Part shown: positions 1-7,052 of the stretch, piece by piece
How positions within the stretch are numbered: position 1 is the stretch's first letter
Layout: each line of letters starts with the position of its first letter
Source: an uncultured Selenomonadales bacterium
GTDB taxonomy: Bacteria > Bacillota > Negativicutes > Selenomonadales > Selenomonadaceae
NCBI GenBank assembly: GCA_947305445.1
Contig: CAMZDU010000016.1
Coordinates: forward strand, 1 to 10,737
DNA length: 10,737 bases
Reading direction: 5' to 3'
Position numbers and translations under genes: made by a program
Notes under the pieces: model-generated
Seen by the model: the letters and a program-made list of their open reading frames with translations, nothing else
Told to the model about the DNA's origin: nothing
Databases searched by the model: none

Positions 1-154
1 GCGGCACGTTGTAGACCGCGAAGTCCGGATCAAGTTGCTCGTCGGTCACCTGATGATATTCGAGTATCGGAAAGCCTTCCGGCTCCGGCAAAAGGAAAAT
101 CACCGCCGCGACGATTGCTCCCAACAAAAAAATCGCTCCGCCGATTAATCGCAC
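1..154 (-). CDS. N-terminus of a membrane-anchored polysaccharide deacetylase-like protein (partial)
   Basis: Only the first 51 codons lie in the window; the rest is beyond position 1. The start is GTG at 154-152, with a strong GGAGGTG site at 161-167 and a 6-base spacer. The protein opens with a short basic stretch and a hydrophobic segment at about residues 3-20, read as an uncleaved signal anchor. Then comes PEPEGFPILEYHQV. A 'P-I-L-x-Y-H-x-V' motif just after a membrane anchor is typical of secreted polysaccharide deacetylases of the NodB/PgaB kind, where this strand opens the barrel. Those enzymes remove acetyl groups from cell-wall or exported glycans. The metal-binding motifs are not in view, so the family call rests on this one motif and could be wrong. 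The gene diverges from the chromate transporter. Confidence 0.55.
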   Translation of the reverse strand, partial: MRLIGGAIFLLGAIVAAVIFLLPEPEGFPILEYHQVTDEQLDPDFAVYNVP

Positions 155-186
155 GTCTGTCACCTCCGAACGAGTTGTTGCACTTT

Positions 187-216
187 AATTTACCCCGAAA
201 TTTTTGCAACTGTCAA
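187..216 (-). promoter_or_regulatory. Sigma-70-type promoter for the deacetylase-like gene
   Basis: On the minus strand there is a perfect -35 box TTGACA (211-216), an 18-base spacer and a -10 box TAAATT (187-192, 4 of 6 consensus bases). It lies 33 bases upstream of the GTG start. It is back to back with the chromate transporter promoter, whose -35 box starts at 235. Confidence 0.6.
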
Positions 217-234
217 GCGGCGTGAAAATTTCCG

Positions 235-263
235 TTGCGGATTCGGGCGGGGCGGGCTATAAT
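235..263 (+). promoter_or_regulatory. Sigma-70-type promoter for the chromate transporter gene
   Basis: A -35 box TTGCGG (235-240) and a perfect -10 box TATAAT (258-263) are separated by exactly 17 bases. Transcription would begin near 270, which leaves a leader of about 30 bases and rules out starts upstream of it for the transporter. Confidence 0.7.
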
Positions 264-299
264 TTGCGCAACTTACTCACGACGAGCGGAGGGAAAATT

Positions 300-863
300 T
301 TGATCTGTCTGCAATTATTTTTGGAGTTCGCCAAAATCAGTATTGTGTGTGTCGGCGGCGGCTATGCGTCCATGCCGCTGATACAAGCCGCAGTCGTCGA
401 CACGTATCACTGGCTGAGTCTGAGCGAGTTTATCGACATTTTTACAATCTCGCAGATGACGCCGGGACCTATCGGCATAAACGCGGCGACGTTCGCGGGC
501 ATGAAAATTGCCGGATTGAGCGGCGCAATTTGCGCAACGATGGGCTTCGTGACGCCGAGTATCTTCCTTTGCATTGCGCTGGCGAAAATAATTTTTAAGT
601 ACGGCGATCTCGGCGCGATTCACGGCATTTTAAACGGATTGCGTCCGGCGGTCATGGCTCTGATTGCGGCGGCTTGCGTGAGTTTCGTGTTGCTTGCCGT
701 GTGGAACGCCGAAAAATTTCCCAAAAACTTTTTGGCGACCTTCGACGTGCGCGGCGCGATAATTTTAATCGGAGCACTTATTGCCGTGCGAAAAAAAATC
801 GGCGTGATAAAAGTTCTGCTTGCGAGCGGTGCGGCGGGTTTAATTCTGGGGCTGGTGATTTGA
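300..863 (+). CDS. Single-domain chromate transporter (CHR family)
   Basis: This is a 187-residue membrane protein of the CHR (chromate ion transporter) family, which moves oxyanions across the cytoplasmic membrane. I chose TTG at 300 as start: GGAGGG at 288-293 sits 6 bases before it, and the upstream promoter excludes the ATG at 204. The family signatures are visible: GGGYASMPLIQ at residues 19-29 and TPGPIGINAATFAG from residue 54. About five or six hydrophobic segments follow, with a small basic loop (RKK) near residue 161. The length matches the 'short' half-size CHR proteins, which normally work as a pair encoded by two adjacent genes. No second half is present here; the next gene is the convergent aldolase. 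The true substrate is unknown, since many family members in anaerobes have no proven chromate role. Confidence 0.85.
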   Translation: MICLQLFLEFAKISIVCVGGGYASMPLIQAAVVDTYHWLSLSEFIDIFTISQMTPGPIGINAATFAGMKIAGLSGAICATMGFVTPSIFLCIALAKIIFKYGDLGAIHGILNGLRPAVMALIAAACVSFVLLAVWNAEKFPKNFLATFDVRGAIILIGALIAVRKKIGVIKVLLASGAAGLILGLVI

Positions 864-941
864 TTGGGCGACGTGATTATTTTGTTGATGATTGTCTGTA
901 TGATTATCTACTCGTTCGGCGACGACATTTTCAGCGACTGA
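864..941 (+). CDS. Possible 25-residue hydrophobic peptide after the chromate transporter
   Basis: Directly after the transporter stop, and in the same reading frame, TTG at 864 opens 25 codons ending in TGA at 939-941. The peptide has one strongly hydrophobic run (VIILLMIVCMIIY) and an acidic tail (GDDIFSD), so it would be a single membrane span. Codon choice (ATT, TTG, GGC, GAC, TTC) matches the neighbours. A GGGG run at 848-851 is a weak, distant ribosome site; GTG at 873 is another possible start. It could also be the old C-terminus of the transporter cut off by a stop codon. No function is assigned. Confidence 0.3.
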   Translation: MGDVIILLMIVCMIIYSFGDDIFSD

Positions 942-948
942 CAAACTA

Positions 949-977
949 AAACCGCCTCCAAAATTTGAAGGCGGTTT
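949..977. terminator. Two-way intrinsic terminator between convergent genes
   Basis: A perfect 9-bp stem, AAACCGCCT (949-957) with AGGCGGTTT (969-977), encloses an 11-base loop. T-rich DNA follows on both strands: TTTGTTGTTTTATT on the plus strand and TTTTAGTTTG on the minus strand. It lies 25 bases before the aldolase stop codon's end and just past the small peptide, so it can end transcription from both sides. Confidence 0.8.
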
Positions 978-1001
978 GTTGTTTTATTGTCGTGATTAAA
1001 A

Positions 1002-1997
1002 TTATGCTTTGGCAAGTTCCATGATTGCGGGTGCACTGCCGTCCGAGCCGAGAACTTCTTTAATCTTGTGCGCGACAAGCTCTTTGATGTATTCGCGTGC
1101 GGGGGAGAGATACTGACGCGGATCGAAGTGTTCGGGGTGTTGAATGAAGTGTTCACGGATACCGGCCGTCATTGCCAAGCGCAAGTCGGAGTCGATGTTG
1201 ATTTTGCAAACTGCGGATTTCGCGGCCTTGCGGAGCTGATCTTCGGGAATGCCGACAGCATCTTTAAGTGCGCCGCCGTTGTCGTTGATGATTTTGACGT
1301 ACTTGGGAATAACCGAGGACGCGCCGTGGAGAACAATCGGGAAGCCGGGGATTTTCTGTTCGATTTCGGCGAGAATGTCGAAGCGCAGTTCGGGCGGTTC
1401 GAGGACGCCGGTTTCGGGATTGCGGGTGCACTGTTCGGGCGTGAATTTGAATGCGCCGTGGCTGGTGCCGATTGCGATTGCCAAGGAGTCGCAGCCGGTT
1501 TTTTCGACGAACTCGAAAACTTCTTCGGGTTTGGTGTAGTGAGCTTTGTCGGCATCAACGCTGACATCGTCTTCAACACCGGCGAGCTGACCAAGCTCGG
1601 CTTCGACGACTACGCCGTGAGCGTGCGCATATTCGACAACCTCTTTGGTCTTCTCGATGTTTTCGGCGAACGAATAGTGCGAACCGTCGAACATGACGGA
1701 CGTGAAGCCGCCGTCAATACAGGATTTGCAGGTTGCGAAGTCCGGGCCGTGGTCGAGGTGCAGAGCAATCGGAATGTCGCTGACTTCCAGAGCCGCACGA
1801 ACCAGGTGTACGAGGTATTGATGGTTCGCATACTTTCTTGCGCCAGCAGAGCACTGCAAAATAACCGGCGAGTTAAGTTCGGCCGCAGCACCCGTGATAC
1901 CCTGGACGATTTCCATGTTGTTGACGTTGAACGCGCCGATAGCGAAGCCGCCTTCGTAAGCCTTCTTGAACATAGCTTTGGTTGTAATTAACGGCAT
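1002..1997 (-). CDS. fba: Class II (zinc) fructose-1,6-bisphosphate aldolase
   Basis: This 331-residue cytoplasmic enzyme reversibly cleaves fructose 1,6-bisphosphate to dihydroxyacetone phosphate and glyceraldehyde 3-phosphate in glycolysis and gluconeogenesis. It opens MPLITTKAMFKKAYEGGFAI, typical of class II aldolases. Visible active-site features are ALHLDHG with catalytic D82 and zinc ligand H83, ELGQLAGVEDD (residues 134-144, likely second-metal region), GTSHG with H180, and VLHGASS with H224, followed by NIDSDLRLA near 267-275. AGGAGG lies only 2 bases before an ATG at 2003 but 8 bases before the ATG at 1997, so 1997 is the better start. The gene is alone in its transcript, with its own promoter at 2065-2094 and the shared terminator at 949-977. 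Confidence 0.96.
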   Translation of the reverse strand: MPLITTKAMFKKAYEGGFAIGAFNVNNMEIVQGITGAAAELNSPVILQCSAGARKYANHQYLVHLVRAALEVSDIPIALHLDHGPDFATCKSCIDGGFTSVMFDGSHYSFAENIEKTKEVVEYAHAHGVVVEAELGQLAGVEDDVSVDADKAHYTKPEEVFEFVEKTGCDSLAIAIGTSHGAFKFTPEQCTRNPETGVLEPPELRFDILAEIEQKIPGFPIVLHGASSVIPKYVKIINDNGGALKDAVGIPEDQLRKAAKSAVCKINIDSDLRLAMTAGIREHFIQHPEHFDPRQYLSPAREYIKELVAHKIKEVLGSDGSAPAIMELAKA

Positions 1998-2064
1998 TTG
2001 CATTACCTCCTAAAAATTTATCACACAGATTCGCGGGGCTTGTACCCCCTTAAAAAACAATGGC

Positions 2065-2094
2065 ATTGTAACACATGCGCGGGCAAAGTTGCAA
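2065..2094 (-). promoter_or_regulatory. Promoter for fba
   Basis: On the minus strand, -35 TTGCAA (2089-2094) is separated by 18 bases from -10 TACAAT (2065-2070). The -10 is preceded by TGT, giving an extended -10 element (TGTTACAAT). The resulting leader of about 60 bases contains the AGGAGG site. Confidence 0.65.
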
Positions 2095-2163
2095 CCGCCA
2101 AATTGAAAAATATTTTGACAACGGAGTACAAAAACAAGTTGAGTGGTAAGTTTACATTGTCAG

Positions 2164-2200
2164 AGCGGCAGAAAATTCTTTAACGAAAATTTTCTGCGCT
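2164..2200. repeat. Strong inverted repeat (hairpin) between fba and trpS
   Basis: GCAGAAAATT (2168-2177) pairs perfectly with AATTTTCTGC (2188-2197) across a 10-base loop. Allowing one bulged G, the stem extends outward with AGCG/CGCT to about 13 bp. There is no T-run on either side, and it lies between divergent promoters, so it is not an ordinary terminator. It may be a protein-binding palindrome or a leftover of a lost gene. Confidence 0.6.
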
Positions 2201-2220
2201 AATGTACTTTTCCAAACGAG

Positions 2221-2277
2221 TTACTCCGGCAAAAATATAAACTCCGCGTCGTTGTCGCTCATGATTTTGTTCCACAA
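2221..2277 (-). pseudogene. Possible C-terminal gene scrap, 18 codons
   Basis: The minus strand reads LWNKIMSDNDAEFIFLPE then TAA (2221-2223), right after an upstream TAG at 2278-2280. The composition looks coding (acidic, ending in a hydrophobic strand) and uses this genome's favoured codons. An internal ATG at 2262 could start a 13-residue peptide, but its ribosome site is poor. I do not recognise a parent family. It may be the tail of a deleted gene, or chance. Confidence 0.2.
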
Positions 2278-2335
2278 CTAAATTAACTGATCAATTTGAT
2301 TTTAACATTTGCTCCCAGATTTTTTTTGCGTCATG

Positions 2336-3415
<1,080 letters not shown>

Positions 3416-3428
3416 GGAGGCTCGTCGC

Positions 3429-4640
3429 ATGAAAAAATTTTTCAGATTGACGCTGATTGTGGCGTTAATTCTGTCGTTGACGGCGTGCGCCTCTGCTGCC
3501 GACAAAAAAGTTAAAGTCAAATTCAACAAGCGGCAACTAAAAAAAATTGAGCTGGTCGAGTCGCCAAAGCACGGTTCGCCGATGATTGTCTTGCGCGAAA
3601 ATTTTTCCGACGTGCCAATTTTCGGTGAGGCCAAAGCCACTCAAGACCAGATGATCAACTTCATCAACAAGCGCAATAAAAATCCTAAGCTCAACTGCAC
3701 CGTCGAACAAATCGTCCACCTTTACTACGTTGAAGCCGGCCGCGAAGGCATTCGTCCCGACATTGCGCTTTGCCAGGCGATTAAGGAAACCGCCACGTGG
3801 GCTTACGGCGGCGACGTCGTTCCCGAACAAAATAATTATTGCGGGCTTGGCACGACCGGCGGCGGCGTCAAGGGCGCGTACTTCGACACACCGCAACTGG
3901 GAGCACGCGCTCACATTCAGCACCTGCTCGCCTACACGTCGAAGCGTTTGCCGAAGCTTGAGATTGTCGACCCGCGCTATGAGTTGATAAAAAAATTCCG
4001 CCCGCAAATTTTTGGCAAGCTCACCCGTTGGACAGAACTTAACGGCGTGTGGGCCGTGCCCGGCAATCACTACGGCGAAGATATTTTGCAACTGTGGATT
4101 CAGTCGCAGATGCCCGACGCCTCCGATGCTTCGCTTGACGCGGCGAATTTGAAAATTTTGCTCGAAGACGACAAAGCGGCGGCTTACGTTTATCGCGGGC
4201 TGGTGAACGTGGAGCGCGAAAATTTTTACGGTGCTCGCGATGACTTCGCGGCGGCTCTGCAAGTCGAACCCGAACTTAAAGAGGCACTCTTCAATCTCGC
4301 GCTGACTCAAGAAAAAATTTCCAAACTCAACGACGCGATTAAAACTTATGACGCGTTGCTGGATATTGACGAAAAATTTGTTGACGCGTATTACAATCGC
4401 GGCCGCTTAAAATTGGCTGGCAAAGATTACAAAGGCGCGATTCATGATTTTGAGTCCTCGCTGAAGATTGAGACCATAAACGCCGACGCGTACAATAACA
4501 TCGCCGTCGCCTGCTTCCGCCAGAAAAAATATGACGACGCATGGAAATTCATTCAGCTCGCCGCAGAACAAAGTTCAACTAACACATTCGTCCGCGAAAA
4601 TTATGACAAGTTCGCCGCCTGCGTCAAAGTCAAAAAATAA
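3429..4640 (+). CDS. Exported glucosaminidase-domain protein with C-terminal TPR repeats
   Basis: This 403-residue protein is exported. I chose ATG at 3429 because GAGGAGG lies 9 bases before it and a signal peptide begins there. The leader ends LSLTAC, a good lipobox with Cys20, so it is probably a lipoprotein; cleavage after ASA (residues 21-23) by signal peptidase I is the alternative. Residues about 80-225 match the glucosaminidase fold (GH73-like, Pfam Glucosaminidase), which cuts the glycan strand of peptidoglycan. Within it are GIRPDIALCQAIKETATWAY, with likely catalytic Glu120, and the NNYCGLGTTGGG turn. Residues about 245-395 form roughly four tetratricopeptide repeats, which usually bind partner proteins. 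A glucosaminidase joined to TPRs suggests an enzyme held in a larger wall-remodelling complex, but this is inference. It shares the trpS transcript and is followed by a terminator. Confidence 0.85.
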   Translation: MKKFFRLTLIVALILSLTACASAADKKVKVKFNKRQLKKIELVESPKHGSPMIVLRENFSDVPIFGEAKATQDQMINFINKRNKNPKLNCTVEQIVHLYYVEAGREGIRPDIALCQAIKETATWAYGGDVVPEQNNYCGLGTTGGGVKGAYFDTPQLGARAHIQHLLAYTSKRLPKLEIVDPRYELIKKFRPQIFGKLTRWTELNGVWAVPGNHYGEDILQLWIQSQMPDASDASLDAANLKILLEDDKAAAYVYRGLVNVERENFYGARDDFAAALQVEPELKEALFNLALTQEKISKLNDAIKTYDALLDIDEKFVDAYYNRGRLKLAGKDYKGAIHDFESSLKIETINADAYNNIAVACFRQKKYDDAWKFIQLAAEQSSTNTFVRENYDKFAACVKVKK

Positions 4641-4654
4641 TTTCGTCCGCAAAC

Positions 4655-4699
4655 AAATCGCCGACATGATTAATAGAACTTTCTGTCGGCGATTTTTTT
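4655..4699 (+). terminator. Intrinsic terminator of the trpS operon
   Basis: A perfect 12-bp stem, AAATCGCCGACA (4655-4666) with TGTCGGCGATTT (4684-4695), has a 17-base loop and runs into seven T's (4693-4699). It begins 14 bases after the stop codon of the glucosaminidase gene and ends one base before the -35 box of the proB promoter. Confidence 0.9.
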
Positions 4700-4700
4700 C

Positions 4701-4729
4701 TTGCGCAATCGGCGTAATGAATTTATAAT
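4701..4729 (+). promoter_or_regulatory. Promoter for proB and downstream genes
   Basis: -35 TTGCGC (4701-4706), a 17-base spacer and a perfect -10 TATAAT (4724-4729). The ATG at 4728-4730 overlaps the -10 box and so cannot be the proB start. This helps to fix the start at TTG 4755. Confidence 0.7.
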
Positions 4730-4754
4730 GAAAACCAAAAAGGACGTGATTATC

Positions 4755-5570
4755 TTGAGTCGTGCGCGAGAAATTTTGAAAACTGCGCGGCGTATCGTCA
4801 TCAAAGTCGGGACGAGCACTTTGGCCTACGCCGAAAGCGGCAAGCTGAATTTGTACAGAATTGAACATCTGATTCGTGAGATAGCCGACCTGCACAACGC
4901 GGGCAAGGAAATTATTTTTGTCAGTTCGGGCGCGATAGCTGCGGGCATGAACAAACTCGGCGTGGACGTTAAACCCGACACCATTCCCGAAAACCAGGCG
5001 TTGGCGGCAATCGGCCAAGGCGTTCTCATGCACATTTACGAAAAATTTTTTGCCGAATACGGTCAGACAATCGGACAGGTGCTTTTGACTAAGGAAAATG
5101 CCGCTGACGAGCACGCCCGCGAAAATTCCCGCAACTCCCTACGGGCAATCCTCGACATGGGCGCAATTCCCGTCGTCAACGAAAATGACGCCGTGGCCGT
5201 CGACGAAATTAAAATCGGCGACAACGACAACTTGTCGGCAATCGTCGCGGCAATGACCGAAGCGGAAGTTTTGATTATCTTGAGCGACATTGACGGCCTT
5301 TACGACGGCAATCCCAAGCTCGACAAAAATGCGCGGCTCCTCGACGAGGTGACGGAAATTGATTCGGAGGTTGAGCGCATGGCCGGCGGTGCGGGCACGA
5401 AACTCGGCACGGGCGGCATGTTCACAAAAATTCAGGCAGCGAAGTTCGCTACGACAAACGGCGTGACGATGCTGATTATTAACGGCGCGACCGTCGGAAA
5501 TTTGCGGCGGGCATTGAACGGAGAAGCAGTCGGCACAATTTTTCCCGGAAAGGAAATTCACCATGATTAA
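4755..5570 (+). CDS. proB: Glutamate 5-kinase, short form without PUA domain
   Basis: This enzyme phosphorylates glutamate with ATP to gamma-glutamyl phosphate, the first and usually proline-inhibited step of proline synthesis; ProA, encoded downstream, uses the product. The start is TTG 4755: AAGGA at 4740-4744 lies 10 bases upstream and the promoter -10 box excludes the ATG at 4728. The resulting 271 residues form an amino-acid kinase fold. Visible motifs are VIKVGTSTL near residues 15-23, FVSSGAIAAGMNKLG, VVNENDAVAVDEI, GDNDNLSA and GTGGMFTKIQAAK near the C-terminal third. The usual C-terminal PUA domain of the roughly 370-residue E. coli form is absent; the protein ends soon after the kinase domain, as in other short ProB proteins. 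The stop overlaps the next gene's ATG by 8 bases. Confidence 0.93.
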   Translation: MSRAREILKTARRIVIKVGTSTLAYAESGKLNLYRIEHLIREIADLHNAGKEIIFVSSGAIAAGMNKLGVDVKPDTIPENQALAAIGQGVLMHIYEKFFAEYGQTIGQVLLTKENAADEHARENSRNSLRAILDMGAIPVVNENDAVAVDEIKIGDNDNLSAIVAAMTEAEVLIILSDIDGLYDGNPKLDKNARLLDEVTEIDSEVERMAGGAGTKLGTGGMFTKIQAAKFATTNGVTMLIINGATVGNLRRALNGEAVGTIFPGKEIHHD

Positions 5571-6897
5571 AATTTTTCTGCTAATGTTGACCGCGACGAC
5601 ATTTGTAATGATTTTTGCGTCGCCATCAATCGCTCAAGCCGCCGTTGCAATTAACGACCAACGTGCGACCGCCGACTACTGGACAAAGAAAAATTCGTCG
5701 GGCGATAATGTCTTCGCGACTGCGGCGGATTTGGAGATGATTAATCTGCAGATTCGTCAGAAAAGTTCCGGCGCGATTGTCGACCTTGCCAAATATCCCG
5801 AAAAGGTTTACAAGCAGTGGACAGAGAATAAAATTACCGCGACAATGACGCTCGGCGGCTATCAGAAGGCTGAAGTTCCCGCGCTCTTTAAAAACGGCAC
5901 GGCCTTGACCGAATTCAGCTACACGCAGGCGAAGAAAAATTGCGGGCTTGACGAGTTGCCCGCCGCCTGTGAAGTTCGCTACGCCTTGACGACAGGCCGC
6001 GCAAATTTGCGTCTGTTGCCCGAAGAAGCCGGCTGGTTTGAGGAGGCAACCGACACTCACTACGACGACCTTCAGGCGACGGCGATTGATCCGAGCGAGC
6101 CGCTGATTGTCCTCGTCGACAGTTTGGACAAGCAATTTGTCTTCGTCGAGTCGCGCACCTACGCCGGCTGGATAAAAACTTCCGCACTTGTCTTCACCGA
6201 CAGAGCGACCTGGCTTAAATATGTCGCGCCGCAAAATTATTTGACCGTCATTGCCAGCCGCAAGACAATTCCGCATGGCAAAGCTTATTTCCAAATGGGT
6301 AGCAAAGTTTTACTCCGCGCCGCCGATTTGCAGAAAGACGGCAGTTGGGCAATTTGTTTGCCCGCCGCCGACGCCAACGGTACAGTCGTCGAACAGGGCT
6401 TGAACACTCCCAACGACAACGGCGTCGTCAAAGGCGTGCTCCCCTGCACCGAAAACAATATCATTCGCCAGGCGTTCAGGTTTTTGGGCGAAGAATACGG
6501 CTGGGGCGGTCTCGATAACAGCGTCGACTGCTCGGCTTTCGTGCAGGACGTTTATCGCAGTGTCGGAATTGAAATTCCCCGCGACACCAAAAAGCAGGAA
6601 AAATCCATGCCGCGTTCAATTTCTCTTAACGGCATGAATCGCGAACAGCGTCTGGAAATTTTGCGCAAGACCAAGCCCGGTTCATTGTTGTTCGTGCCGG
6701 GGCATGTGATGATTTATCTTGGCACCGACGACAAAAATGAACCGATTGTCATTCACTCGCTCAGCAGTTATTTCACGTTCGAGGACGGCAAGACCGTCAA
6801 GCATTATGTCCGCAAAATTTTGGTCAGCGATTTACACTTCACTAATCGCAACAACGTTGAAATGATTGACCGCATTACAAGCATCGGCAATTTCTGA
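5563..6897 (+). CDS. Secreted NlpC/P60 cell-wall peptidase with SH3-type domain
   Basis: This 444-residue exported protein begins with a signal peptide (hydrophobic residues about 3-24, probable cleavage after AQA near 27). Residues about 30-145 look like the N-terminal stabilising domain found in some NlpC/P60 proteins. About 148-225 look like a bacterial SH3 fold (GWIKTSALVF), which usually binds cell wall. The C-terminal peptidase follows from about 300: YGWGGLDNSVDCSAFVQDVY with catalytic Cys323, GHVMIYLG with His381, and VIHS with His398 as third residue, so the catalytic triad is intact. Enzymes of this family cut peptide stems in peptidoglycan, often at gamma-D-glutamyl bonds; the exact bond is not known here. 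ATG 5563 overlaps the end of proB by 8 bases and has AAGGAA just upstream, so translation is probably coupled. Confidence 0.9.
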   Translation: MIKIFLLMLTATTFVMIFASPSIAQAAVAINDQRATADYWTKKNSSGDNVFATAADLEMINLQIRQKSSGAIVDLAKYPEKVYKQWTENKITATMTLGGYQKAEVPALFKNGTALTEFSYTQAKKNCGLDELPAACEVRYALTTGRANLRLLPEEAGWFEEATDTHYDDLQATAIDPSEPLIVLVDSLDKQFVFVESRTYAGWIKTSALVFTDRATWLKYVAPQNYLTVIASRKTIPHGKAYFQMGSKVLLRAADLQKDGSWAICLPAADANGTVVEQGLNTPNDNGVVKGVLPCTENNIIRQAFRFLGEEYGWGGLDNSVDCSAFVQDVYRSVGIEIPRDTKKQEKSMPRSISLNGMNREQRLEILRKTKPGSLLFVPGHVMIYLGTDDKNEPIVIHSLSSYFTFEDGKTVKHYVRKILVSDLHFTNRNNVEMIDRITSIGNF

Positions 6898-6900
6898 TTA

Positions 6901-7007
6901 ATGGACAAACAAGACAAATTAATTTCACGGCTAGAGACACGTTTATAATTTTCCTGCTGTCGGCAATCGCCTCAACGCTGGGCAACATAATCGACGGCAC
7001 GTTCTAA
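6901..7007 (+). pseudogene. Truncated, frameshifted remnant resembling the start of a MATE efflux transporter
   Basis: Between the NlpC/P60 gene and proA, ATG 6901 opens MDKQDKLIS and stops at TAA 6946-6948. An overlapping frame reads NFTARDTFIIFLLSAIAS, then TLGNIIDGTF and TAA (7005-7007). One extra A in the AAA at 6916-6918 would join them into one start-to-membrane segment. A polar tip, then a hydrophobic helix ending in 'N-I-I-D-G', is how MATE-family multidrug exporters begin (usually followed by a V-V-G-type stretch). Here the gene ends after about 35 codons, so the bulk of it is missing. The MATE reading is from memory of the family and is unproven; a non-coding explanation remains possible. 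Confidence 0.4.
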
Positions 7008-7052
7008 AACTTAACAATTTGATTATTAAACTTTGACGAAGGAGCGATTCTC

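Noticed and set aside
1068..1991. A 307-codon open frame on the plus strand, antisense to fba
   Set aside because: It mirrors the aldolase gene, whose product has all family motifs; the plus-strand translation has no recognisable domain and no ribosome site. It is a by-product of the GC-rich codon pattern.
1998..2183. A 61-codon plus-strand frame in the fba-trpS gap
   Set aside because: It starts inside the fba ribosome-binding region and runs across the fba promoter on the opposite strand, with no promoter or ribosome site of its own.
2305..2327. A terminator ending in the eight T's at 2320-2327
   Set aside because: No stable GC-containing stem directly precedes the T-run, and no plus-strand gene lies upstream to terminate.
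6944..6949. A perfect TATAAT that could serve as a proA promoter -10
   Set aside because: No -35 box at 16-18 bases and no extended -10 TG. It lies inside the transporter-like scrap and more than 100 bases before proA.
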